Source of the DNA: Bacteroidales bacterium | GTDB taxonomy: Bacteria; Bacteroidota; Bacteroidia; Bacteroidales; UBA1715 | Direction of reading: 5' to 3' | Length of the DNA stretch: 64,000 nucleotides | Assembly: GCA_016714605.1 (NCBI GenBank) | Contig: JADKDL010000013.1 | Coordinates: forward strand, 144,094 to 208,093 | Part shown: piece after piece, positions 55,769 to 63,867 of the stretch | Layout: each line of letters starts with the position of its first letter | Position numbering within the stretch: position 1 is the first letter of the stretch | Position numbers and translations under genes: made by a program | The notes under the pieces: model-generated | The model's database searches: none | Told to the model about the DNA's origin: nothing | Seen by the model: only the letters and a program-made list of their open reading frames with translations

Positions 55769-56168
55769 ATGAAAAGAACATTATTATTAATTGCCATGAG
55801 CTTTATGTTCATAGGCCTGTCTTATGGACAAAAGAAAAACAGTACAGAAGTTTTATACTTCAAAACACCGCTACCATGTTGTAAAGCTCGGTCTTGTAAT
55901 ATGTTGCAATCTGATATAGACTCTATTGTGGTAAAATATTTCAGCGATGAGAAGATTCAGTTTAAAGTAGTAATGATTAATGATGAAGCAAATAAAGCTT
56001 TGGTTGAAAAGTACAAAGCTCAATCGCAATCGGTTGTAATGGTGCAAATAAAAAGAAAAAGAAACAGTAACCGATCTTACGCCAATAGTAGCTGCATACA
56101 AAACAAATTATGACAAAGATAAATTTGTTGAAGATATGAAAAACGCAATAAAAACATCATTAAAATAA
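55769..56168 (+). CDS. Exported thioredoxin-like protein with a CC-x4-C motif, frame broken at 56050-56054
   Basis: The reconstructed protein is about 133 residues, with a signal peptide (LLLIAMSFMFIGLSYGQ). The redox region reads LYFKTPLPCCKARSCNMLQ, so the usual CxxC is replaced by an adjacent pair plus a third Cys. After VVMVQIK the frame breaks in a run of five A. Removing one A gives EKETVTDLTPIVAAYKTNYD and a tail ending NAIKTSLK at 56168. The pattern parallels the ArsF-like gene, so it may be its paralogue. It follows DUF2798 by 23 bases in the same operon. The three-Cys arrangement suggests metalloid binding rather than simple disulfide exchange. Confidence 0.7.
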
Positions 56169-56172
56169 TTTT

Positions 56173-56544
56173 ATGGAATCAAATGAAAAGAAAACCTGCC
56201 TTTGTGGTAATGGTGAATATATAGTAGTAGCATGTTCAGGAGCTTGCGACTTGGGACAAGTAACTGATTTGGTAGCTCGAAAATTGAGAGACAACAAAAT
56301 CCGAAAGATGAACTGTCTTGCAGCAGTGGGTGCTGATATTCAACCTACTATAGAAATGTTTAAATCATCAAATTTATTACTGCTTGACGGTTGCCCTGTT
56401 GACTGTGGCAAAAAAATACTTGACAAAGCCGGAATAGAATACAAATATTTAAGATTGACCGATTTAGGCTATGTAAAAGGACTAACACCGGTAACAAAAG
56501 AAGTAGTTGAAACCGTTTATGATAAAGTTGCAGTTGAATATTAA
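56173..56544 (+). CDS. DGC-domain putative zinc-binding protein
   Basis: This 123-residue protein has seven cysteines in DGC-family positions: CLCGNGEY, ACSGACDLGQ, MNCLAAV and DGCPVDCGKK. The DGC (DUF1847-like) family is annotated as putative zinc-binding and is frequent near metalloid genes. It is cytoplasmic. The start is 4 bases after the corrected stop of the preceding gene, tying it to the same operon. Its role here is probably metal or metalloid handling, by association only. Confidence 0.82.
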   Translation: MESNEKKTCLCGNGEYIVVACSGACDLGQVTDLVARKLRDNKIRKMNCLAAVGADIQPTIEMFKSSNLLLLDGCPVDCGKKILDKAGIEYKYLRLTDLGYVKGLTPVTKEVVETVYDKVAVEY

Positions 56545-56627
56545 ATATATGGAGAATAATATTGTACTTTTCAATGGTTAAATTAGATTTTTTTATTAAT
56601 TATTAATTATTATTTAATATTTGTTTA

Positions 56628-56635
56628 TATATTTG
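56628..56635 (+). promoter_or_regulatory. Candidate -7 box of the BACON-like repeat gene
   Basis: TATATTTG fits the -7 consensus and lies 39 bases before the start codon region. No TTG at the expected distance is seen. Confidence 0.4.
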
Positions 56636-56674
56636 GATGTTTTGTTAAATATTACCGTGATATAAAAACCTATT

Positions 56675-59600
56675 TTGACCATGAAAAAGTTTCTTTTATT
56701 ATTAATGCTCGTAATTAGTTCAACAATTGTTCTTTACGGACAAGTATTTTCGGTATCCGATTCGACGGTTTACTTCTCTGCTGATTCTTCACAGAAATAT
56801 ATAACGGTGAACTGCAATCAATATTTTCATGCACAATCAAATCAAGATTGGCTAAGTGCATATAAGTTAACTGATGACAGCACTTTATTGCTTGTAACCA
56901 GGCAAAATTTCGGAATTGCTCGATATGCTCAAATTACTTTAACAGCAGACGATTCAACAACATATTCAATAGATGTAAGTCAATCAACAGGCATAGTTCA
57001 AACCGTATTTTCGGTATCCGATTCACTTTTGCATTTAAGCGATTCTGCCTCAGATCAATGGATAGTGGTAAAATGTAATAAGTCATGGCAAATACAAAAT
57101 TCAAGTTCGTGGATATTTGCCAATAAAGTATCGGGCGATACTTTAGTAAGAATATCAGCAAGTGTAAATCACGGAGTTGCTAGAGACGGTTATATATATC
57201 TGCTAGCCAATGATTCAACCAGAGCTTCAATTTATGTAAGTCAAGAAACAGGTATAGTACCAACAGTATTTACCGTATCCGATTCAATGGTATATTTTAC
57301 CAATACCGCCTCTAATAAATGGGTATGGGCAAGCTGTAATAAATCATGGTATACTTACACCTCTGCATCATGGTTGAGTGCAGAAAAACTGTCGGGCGAT
57401 ACAATGGTAAATATAACAGCAAGTGCCAATTACGGCACCGCTAGAAATGGATATGTTTATTTAGTTGCCAACGATTCTACAAAATATTTAATTTACGTAA
57501 GTCAAGCAACGGGCATAGTACCAACAGTATTTACCGTATCCGATTCAATGGTATATTTTACCAATACCGCCTCTAATAAATGGGTATGGGCAAGCTGCAA
57601 TAAATCATGGTACACTTACACCTCAGCATCATGGTTGAGCGCAGAAAAACTGTCGGGCGATACAATGGTAAATATATCAGCAAGTGCCAATTACGGCACC
57701 GCTAGAAATGGATATGTTTATTTAGTTGCCAACGATTCTACAAAATATTCAATATATGTAAGTCAAGAAACAGGCATAGTACCAACGGTATTTACGGTAG
57801 CCGATTCAATGGTATATTTCACCAATACATCCTCAGATAAATGGGTATGGGCAAGCTGCAATAAATCATGGTACACATACACATCAGCATCATGGTTGAG
57901 CGCAGAGAAACTGTCGGGCGATACAATGGTAAATATATCAGCAAGTGCCAATTACGGCACCGCTAGAAATGGATATATTTATTTAGTTGCCAACGATTCT
58001 ACAAAATATTCAATTTATGTAAGTCAAGAAACAGGTATAGTACCAACAGTATTTACGGTATCCGATTCAATGGTATATTTCACCAATACATCCTCAGATA
58101 AATGGGTATGGGCAAGCTGCAATAAATCATGGTACACTTACACCTCAGCATCATGGTTGAGCGCAGAAAAACTGTCGGGCGATACAATGGTAAATATAAC
58201 AGCAAGTGCCAATTACGGCACCGCTAGAAATGGATATGTTTATTTAGTTGCCAACGATTCTACAAAATATTCAATATATGTAAGTCAAGAAACAGGCATA
58301 GTACCAACGGTATTTACGGTAGCCGATTCAATGGTATATTTCACCAATACATCCTCAGATAAATGGGTATGGGCAAGCTGCAATAAATCATGGTACACAT
58401 ACACATCAGCATCATGGTTGAGCGCAGAAAAACTGTCGGGCGATACAATGGTAAATATAACAGCAAGTGCCAATTACGGCACCGCCAGAAATGGATATGT
58501 TTATTTAGTTGCCAACGATTCTACAAAATATTCAATATATGTAAGTCAAGAAACAGGCATAGTACCAACGGTATTTTCGGTATCCGATTCAATGGTATAT
58601 TTCACCAATACATCCTCAGATAAATGGGTATGGGCAAGCTGCAATAAATCATGGTACACATACACATCAGCATCATGGTTGAGCGCAGAAAAACTGTCGG
58701 GCGATACAATGGTAAATATAACAGCAAGTGCCAATTACGGCACCGCTAGAAATGGATATGTTTATTTAGTTGCCAACGATTCTACAAAATATTCAATATA
58801 TGTAAGTCAAGAAACAGGTATAGTACCAACAGTATTTACGGTAGCCGATTCAATAGTATATTTCACCAATACATCCTCAGATAAATGGGTATGGGCAAGC
58901 AGCAATAAATCATGGTACACTTACACCTCAGCATCATGGTTGAGCGCAGAAAAACTGTCGGGCGATACAATGGTAAATATATCAGCAAGTGCCAATTACG
59001 GCACCGCTAGAAATGGATATGTTTATTTAGTTGCCAACGATTCTACAAAATATTCAATATATGTAAGTCAAGAAACAGGCATAGTACCAACGGTATTTAA
59101 GGTGTCTGATTCTAGTGTTTATTTTAACGATACCGCCTCAAATCAATTGCTATGGGTCAACTGTAATAGAACTTGGAATATTTATAGCTCAGATTCATGG
59201 TTGACAGCTCAAAAATATTCTGGCGATTCGCTTGTGAAAATATCAGCAAATACAAATTATGGAGGAGTAAGAGACGGTTTTGTTTATTTGATAGCAGACG
59301 ATTCAACAAAAGTTTCTATTTATGTATACCAAACCTCAGGCATAGTAACAACGGTATTTTCTGTAGCAGATTCAGAAGCATATTTTACAGATACTGCATC
59401 AAATAAATTGCTATGGGTCAACTGTAATAGAACTTGGTACACCTACAGCTCAGATTCATGGTTGACCGCCGAAAAGCTATCGGGCGATTCACTGGTAAGA
59501 ATATCAGCAAGTACAAATTATGGGTCAGCAAGAGAAGGAGTTGTTTATTTAGTAGCCGATGATTCAACCCAATATACAATAGATGTTTATCAAGCCACAG

Positions 59601-60886
59601 GCATAGTACCAACAGTATTAACTGTATCTGATTCAAAAGTCTATTTTACAGATACTGCTTCGAGCAGATGGATATCGGTAAACTGTAATAAATCGTGGAA
59701 TACCTACACCTCTGCCTCATGGATAATTGCTGAAAAGCTTTTAGGCGATTCTATTGTGAATATATCTGTAAGTTCAAATAATGATGAGATAAGAAATGGT
59801 TTTGTCTATCTGGTAACTGATGATTCAACAAGCGTTTCAATTTACGTATCCCAAGTAGCATCTGGTAATATACCAACAGTATTATCAGTATCTGATTCAA
59901 ATCTTAATTTTACAAGTTCTGCTTCACGCATTATACTGCCGATTATTTGTAATAAAACATGGTATGTATACTGCTCTGAAATATGGTTGACAGCACAAAA
60001 ACTGCCAGGCGATTCGCTTGTATATATTACCACAACTACAAATAGCGGAATTGCACGACAAGGGTATGTGTCTGTTGTAGCAAGCGATTCTACAAAATAT
60101 TTAATAAATGTTTATCAAAACGAATTTAATCGAACAGTTTTTAAATATACCAATATTCCCGGTGAATTAAGTACCTTCTTTACACAACAGGAAAGGCTTG
60201 AGGTAACTCATTTAACTGTAGAGGGTTTAGTTGATGTTCGAGATTTGTTGTTTATTCGTGATAGTTTACCATTATTGAGAAATCTAAATATTGAAAATGT
60301 AAAAATTAAAGATTTTACCGGAGATTTAGATAGTTTATTATTTAAAGCGGCTACATTATATCCTGCTAATACAATTCCTCAAGGTGCATTTAAAGATAAA
60401 ATAACGTTAACAGAAATTTATTTACCTTCTACTTTAGTAGCTATTGATAGTTTAGCTTTTGGAGGGTGTGTTACACTATCTAAAATTATTGTAAACTCAA
60501 ACCCAAATAGAATAGATATATCTGAAACAGCTTTTAAAGATGTAAATAAAAACACCTGTTCTATTGTTGTTCCTGAAAATACAAGTACTGCGATTTTTGA
60601 AAATTCATTATGGAGAGAGTTTGCTACAATTGAAGAAAATGAAGTAATAACTGATTTAAGTGAAAAGAAAACAGAAACAACCCTTCAGATATTTCCTAAT
60701 CCTGTAGTATCATCACTTTTTATTACCGGTGCAGATAAAGGTTCTGTAATTAACCTATTTGCTCAAAATGGAGTGCTTCTCGATTGTTTTACTTATTACA
60801 ATGATATGGAAATTAGTTTTACCAATTATAAAGCTGGAATTTATATTATAGTTATTGGCAATAAGAGTTATATTATTTTGAAGTAA
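56675..60886 (+). CDS. Surface protein with 13 BACON-like repeats, leucine-rich region and T9SS domain
   Basis: This 1,403-residue exported protein has a signal peptide (LLLLMLVISSTIVLYGQ). It is followed by 13 tandem modules of 87 residues, each with VF.VSDS.VYF, a W..CNK.W strand, WLSAEKLSGD and YGTARNGYVYLVANDSTKYSIYVSQ in parts, the BACON-like pattern. Modules 3-9 are nearly identical even in DNA; 1-2 and 10-13 diverge. Then comes a BspA-type leucine-rich stretch (LTEIYLPSTLVAIDSLAFGG) and a C-terminal type A T9SS sorting domain (QIFPNPVVSSLFITG to IYIIVIGNKSYIILK). It is probably a cell-surface adhesin or glycan-binding protein. Recent repeat expansion is evident. Confidence 0.88.
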   Translation: MTMKKFLLLLMLVISSTIVLYGQVFSVSDSTVYFSADSSQKYITVNCNQYFHAQSNQDWLSAYKLTDDSTLLLVTRQNFGIARYAQITLTADDSTTYSIDVSQSTGIVQTVFSVSDSLLHLSDSASDQWIVVKCNKSWQIQNSSSWIFANKVSGDTLVRISASVNHGVARDGYIYLLANDSTRASIYVSQETGIVPTVFTVSDSMVYFTNTASNKWVWASCNKSWYTYTSASWLSAEKLSGDTMVNITASANYGTARNGYVYLVANDSTKYLIYVSQATGIVPTVFTVSDSMVYFTNTASNKWVWASCNKSWYTYTSASWLSAEKLSGDTMVNISASANYGTARNGYVYLVANDSTKYSIYVSQETGIVPTVFTVADSMVYFTNTSSDKWVWASCNKSWYTYTSASWLSAEKLSGDTMVNISASANYGTARNGYIYLVANDSTKYSIYVSQETGIVPTVFTVSDSMVYFTNTSSDKWVWASCNKSWYTYTSASWLSAEKLSGDTMVNITASANYGTARNGYVYLVANDSTKYSIYVSQETGIVPTVFTVADSMVYFTNTSSDKWVWASCNKSWYTYTSASWLSAEKLSGDTMVNITASANYGTARNGYVYLVANDSTKYSIYVSQETGIVPTVFSVSDSMVYFTNTSSDKWVWASCNKSWYTYTSASWLSAEKLSGDTMVNITASANYGTARNGYVYLVANDSTKYSIYVSQETGIVPTVFTVADSIVYFTNTSSDKWVWASSNKSWYTYTSASWLSAEKLSGDTMVNISASANYGTARNGYVYLVANDSTKYSIYVSQETGIVPTVFKVSDSSVYFNDTASNQLLWVNCNRTWNIYSSDSWLTAQKYSGDSLVKISANTNYGGVRDGFVYLIADDSTKVSIYVYQTSGIVTTVFSVADSEAYFTDTASNKLLWVNCNRTWYTYSSDSWLTAEKLSGDSLVRISASTNYGSAREGVVYLVADDSTQYTIDVYQATGIVPTVLTVSDSKVYFTDTASSRWISVNCNKSWNTYTSASWIIAEKLLGDSIVNISVSSNNDEIRNGFVYLVTDDSTSVSIYVSQVASGNIPTVLSVSDSNLNFTSSASRIILPIICNKTWYVYCSEIWLTAQKLPGDSLVYITTTTNSGIARQGYVSVVASDSTKYLINVYQNEFNRTVFKYTNIPGELSTFFTQQERLEVTHLTVEGLVDVRDLLFIRDSLPLLRNLNIENVKIKDFTGDLDSLLFKAATLYPANTIPQGAFKDKITLTEIYLPSTLVAIDSLAFGGCVTLSKIIVNSNPNRIDISETAFKDVNKNTCSIVVPENTSTAIFENSLWREFATIEENEVITDLSEKKTETTLQIFPNPVVSSLFITGADKGSVINLFAQNGVLLDCFTYYNDMEISFTNYKAGIYIIVIGNKSYIILK
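57257..59083. repeat. Seven near-identical 261-bp tandem repeats
   Basis: Units begin at GTACCAAC near 57257, 57518, 57779, 58040, 58301, 58562 and 58823, each exactly 261 bp (87 codons). The array ends at 59083, where a diverged unit begins. Differences are scattered single bases; some are shared between alternate units (GTATCC versus GTAGCC before GATTCAATG). The repeats also create identical antisense frames of 62 codons. The array is prone to length change and to assembly collapse. Confidence 0.95.
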
Positions 60887-60949
60887 AAAATGCTCAATTA
60901 ATAAAAAATTAAATATAATTTTACCTAGTAAAAAATTAAAAAAAATTCT

Positions 60950-61339
60950 ATGAAAAAGTTAATTTTAGTTATGAGTTTGATATTTGTAACATCAATTGGA
61001 GTATTTGCACAAGCAAGTCAATCAACCGATTCAATTATTTTCGCAAAAACAATGCATGATTATGGTACTATTGATCAAGGTGCTGATGGAAGTTGCGAGT
61101 TTGTATTTACTAATAAAGGAAAACAGCCTTTATTGTTGACAAATGTTAGTGCTTCTTGTGGTTGTACAGTACCTGAATGGCCAAGAGAACCAATTGCAGC
61201 AGGTAAAACAGGAGTAATAAAAGTTAAATACGATACCAACAGAGTTGGAGCATTTAACAAGTCAATAACGGTTAGTTCCAATGCTGTGAATTCCTCTATT
61301 GTTTTATATATTAAAGGAACTATAAATGCAAAGCAATAA
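60950..61339 (+). CDS. DUF1573-family exported protein
   Basis: This 129-residue protein has a signal peptide (LILVMSLIFVTSIGVFAQ). The DUF1573/HYDIN-like immunoglobulin fold carries MHDYGTIDQGADGSCEFVFTN, the motif NVSASCGCTVPEWP and a final VLYIKGTI strand. The family is common in Bacteroidota envelopes, with function unknown. The CGC pair might form a disulfide or bind metal. It follows the BACON-like gene by 63 bases. Confidence 0.88.
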   Translation: MKKLILVMSLIFVTSIGVFAQASQSTDSIIFAKTMHDYGTIDQGADGSCEFVFTNKGKQPLLLTNVSASCGCTVPEWPREPIAAGKTGVIKVKYDTNRVGAFNKSITVSSNAVNSSIVLYIKGTINAKQ

Positions 61340-61547
61340 TATAAGTTTTTAATACGTTTTAATTTATAGAGTAGCTGCTATTTAGAATGAATTGATTTGC
61401 AGTAAGTATCTAAAAAAGTTGAAACTATCTTAAAGATAAATCCTTTTTTTCTGTACAGGTCATGGTTTCTACGGTATTGTTTTTTGTAATACTTTTAGTC
61501 AACAAAGACAAGTTAACCGAAATAGCCTCAAAATCTATAAAAACACA

Positions 61548-61587
61548 AGCCGATTCCGAAAGCAAAACCTCGGAATCGGCTTTTCTT
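61548..61587 (+). terminator. Terminator-like hairpin downstream of DUF1573
   Basis: AGCCGATTCCGA and TCGGAATCGGCT form a perfect 12-bp stem around AAAGCAAAAC-type loop sequence and are followed by TTTCTT. It is 209 bases after the DUF1573 stop and could end its transcript. Confidence 0.75.
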
Positions 61588-61724
61588 GATTCTGCTTACA
61601 ACTACACACAAAACGGTTTAGCATACGAAATAACCTTTCTATAATTTGGAAAAAAAAACGGTTAAATTAAACTATACAAGAAAATTAAATAAATTGATAA
61701 GTTAGCAAAAATGCTTTTTTAGTA

Positions 61725-61732
61725 TATATTTG
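61725..61732 (+). promoter_or_regulatory. -7 box of the metal-efflux operon; transcript probably leaderless
   Basis: TATATTTG ends 4 bases before the ATG at 61737, so transcription should begin at or within a base or two of the start codon. The -33 position reads GTTA rather than TTG. There is no room for a ribosome-binding site. Confidence 0.5.
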
Positions 61733-61736
61733 CAAC

Positions 61737-62159
61737 ATGATTAAAAAATTAACAGCATATAGTTTTATCCTCTTAGCCAATCTTGTACTGTTGGCTCATG
61801 CTGTTTTGCCTCATCACCATCACGAACAACAAGTTTGCATTGAAAGTACGCATTGCGATGGAGATAGTGAAGCTCACATTCACAATACTGCTAGTCAAGA
61901 CCATCAGCACGATGGTGCAGACAATACAATTTGTGTACTCAAGCAAGCGGTTATTGTTCCTTCATCACAAGTTAAATCTATAAATACTTGCGATAATTGT
62001 TCCGATAATCACAATCACGATTTTATAATACATTCAGATTTTGGAAACGAACATTCACAATTTGTTTCAGAAGTTATATCGTACAAGCCCGAATTCCCCT
62101 CATTTTACACCACATTCGTAACTCCAACTCTCGGATTACGAGCACCCCCGATTGTTTAA
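61737..62159 (+). CDS. His-rich exported protein preceding a CusBA-type operon (DUF6769-like)
   Basis: This 140-residue protein has an N-terminal hydrophobic segment (YSFILLANLVLLAHAVLP) directly followed by HHHHEQQ. More than ten further histidines occur in clusters (EAHIHN, QDHQHDG, DNHNHDF) along with cysteine pairs (CDNCSD). This composition is that of a periplasmic or membrane-anchored metal-binding protein, and such genes commonly precede RND heavy-metal efflux genes in Bacteroidota. It probably binds Cu, Zn, Co or similar. The CusB-like gene begins 146 bases later. Confidence 0.8.
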   Translation: MIKKLTAYSFILLANLVLLAHAVLPHHHHEQQVCIESTHCDGDSEAHIHNTASQDHQHDGADNTICVLKQAVIVPSSQVKSINTCDNCSDNHNHDFIIHSDFGNEHSQFVSEVISYKPEFPSFYTTFVTPTLGLRAPPIV

Positions 62160-62203
62160 TTTTTAATTTTAAATGTTGAATTTTAAATGGGAATACATTA
62201 GTT

Positions 62204-62303
62204 ATTCAACATTTACCATTTCACATCATTTACCATTCAACATTTCCCATCATTTAGCATTTAACATTCAACATTTATCATTTCACATCATTTACCATTT
62301 CAA
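62204..62303. repeat. Degenerate CATTTACCATTTCA-type repeats before the CusB-like gene
   Basis: The gap is a run of imperfect copies of short words (ATTCAACATTTACC, TTTCACATCATTTACC, ATTTAACATTCAAC) that ends at the ATG of the adaptor gene. It resembles the repeats before the ars-cluster genes in size and placement but uses a different word. Confidence 0.6.
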
Positions 62304-62305
62304 AT

Positions 62306-63856
62306 ATGAACTACAAGATATTTTTGGGTGTGCTTTTAGCTTTTGCAATTGCATCATGCAGCCCATCCGGTCATGAAAACGAAAAACATGACGAACACGA
62401 AGGTCACGACCACAGCGAAAAAACTGAGGCACATGAAGAACATGAGGAAGTCAAATTTCAATATACTGCATATAGTCCCAACTTTGAATTATTTGCCGAA
62501 GCTGATGCCTTTATTGTAGGCGAAAAAGCAAATGTACTTTCGCATTTTTCAATATTGCCTGATTTTAAAGCGGTTGAGAAAGGAAAAATTACCATTACAC
62601 TTTCTGTAAACGGTAAAGAAATAAAACAAACGCTCGATGAACCTACTCGCAAAGGTATCTACAGCTTCGACATTCAGCCAGAAACACAAGGTAAAGGAAA
62701 ACTAACTTTTGAAATTGTCAACGATAAGGGCACGTTTGAAGTTGTTGTGCCTGAAGTAACTGTATTTACGAATGACGAGGAAGCACAAGAAGCATCGGAA
62801 AAAGTGGTTGTTTCAAAAACCAATACAACGGTTTTTACCAAAGAACAATCGTGGAAAATTGAGTTTGCAACCACACTTCCTACATCAGAACCGTTCGGAC
62901 AGGTAATTAAAACCACTGCTTTGGTGCAGTCTTCTCAGGGTAGCGAAGTTGTTGTATCTGCCAAAACAAATGGTATAGTACTTTTTAATTCAGGTGAAGT
63001 GCTCGAAGGGCGTAATGTTTCGGCAGGACAATCGTTGTTCTCTGTTTCTGCTGGTAATTTTGCCGACAACAACATTTCGGTAAAATATACCGAGGCAAAA
63101 AGCAATTTCGAAAAGGCTATCGCCGATTATGAAAGATCGAAAGAACTGGCAAAAGACAAGATTGTATCAGAGAAAGATTTGCTCGTTGCGAAGAATCTAT
63201 ATGAAACAACGAAAGCTCATTACGATAATCTGAGCAAGAATTTCACCGCATCCGGACAAACAATTGCAAGTCCGCAATCGGGTTATATAAAACAGGTGTT
63301 TGTGAAAAATGGTGCCTACGTAGAAGCTGGTCAGCCAATTGCGGTTGTATCGCAAAATAAGTCTCTTATTCTTGCTGCCGAAGTTCCTTTGAAATATGCT
63401 CCCGTTTTGGCAAACATCAAAACAGCTAATATCCGCTCTATGAACGATAGTCGTACTTTCTCACTCGAACAGTTGAAGGGTAAAATAGTGTCGTATGGCA
63501 AAGCAGCTAACAGCGACAACTACCTGATACCGGTATGTGTGGAAATACAAAACAACGGTATTTTCGTTGCTGGAAGTTTTGTGGAAATGTATCTTAAAAC
63601 ATTCTCAAACAATCAGGCTTTAGTAATACCTAAAACATCACTTTTAGAAGAGCAAGGTAGTTATTTTGTTTGGGTACAAATTTCTCCCGAATTGTTTGAA
63701 AAAAGGGAGGTTCTCGTTGGTGGAACAGATGGAATTAATACCGAAATAAAGAAAGGTATTATTGCCAATGAAAGAGTTGTTTCTCGTGGTGCAATGCTTA
63801 TCAAACTTGCACAAGCTACTGGTACTTTAGATGCTCACTCAGGACACGTTCATTAA
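62306..63856 (+). CDS. RND efflux periplasmic adaptor lipoprotein (CusB-like)
   Basis: This 516-residue membrane-fusion protein has a signal peptide and lipobox (FAIASCSPSG, Cys18). A His/Asp/Glu-rich segment (residues 24-50, HDEHEGHDHSEK) is a likely metal-binding loop. A beta-rich extra domain follows, then the HlyD-type core: a coiled-coil hairpin (YTEAKSNFEKAIADYERSKE, KDLLVAKNLYETTKAHYD), lipoyl halves (GYIKQVFVKNGAYVEAGQPI) and beta-barrel. It bridges an RND pump and an outer-membrane channel for metal export. The RND gene begins 11 bases later. Confidence 0.92.
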   Translation: MNYKIFLGVLLAFAIASCSPSGHENEKHDEHEGHDHSEKTEAHEEHEEVKFQYTAYSPNFELFAEADAFIVGEKANVLSHFSILPDFKAVEKGKITITLSVNGKEIKQTLDEPTRKGIYSFDIQPETQGKGKLTFEIVNDKGTFEVVVPEVTVFTNDEEAQEASEKVVVSKTNTTVFTKEQSWKIEFATTLPTSEPFGQVIKTTALVQSSQGSEVVVSAKTNGIVLFNSGEVLEGRNVSAGQSLFSVSAGNFADNNISVKYTEAKSNFEKAIADYERSKELAKDKIVSEKDLLVAKNLYETTKAHYDNLSKNFTASGQTIASPQSGYIKQVFVKNGAYVEAGQPIAVVSQNKSLILAAEVPLKYAPVLANIKTANIRSMNDSRTFSLEQLKGKIVSYGKAANSDNYLIPVCVEIQNNGIFVAGSFVEMYLKTFSNNQALVIPKTSLLEEQGSYFVWVQISPELFEKREVLVGGTDGINTEIKKGIIANERVVSRGAMLIKLAQATGTLDAHSGHVH

Positions 63857-63867
63857 ATCGTAAAGCC

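Larger units (their letters stand above)
61340..61736. other. Gene-free region with one terminator-like hairpin
   Basis: No credible gene is seen in these 397 bases. A 60-codon frame at 61462 runs through the hairpin at 61548 and was rejected. The right end holds the promoter of the His-rich gene. Confidence 0.55.

Noticed and set aside
52391..56544. Classical arsenate resistance operon (arsRBC)
   Set aside because: No arsC arsenate reductase or ArsB/ACR3 transporter is present; permeases are of ArsG and DUF318 types.
57763..58734. Three identical 62-codon minus-strand frames
   Set aside because: They are antisense shadows of the near-identical BACON-like repeats, spaced by multiples of 261 bp.
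61462..61644. 60-codon frame with a hydrophobic N-terminus
   Set aside because: It runs straight through a perfect terminator-like hairpin and matches no family; the hydrophobic start is not enough.
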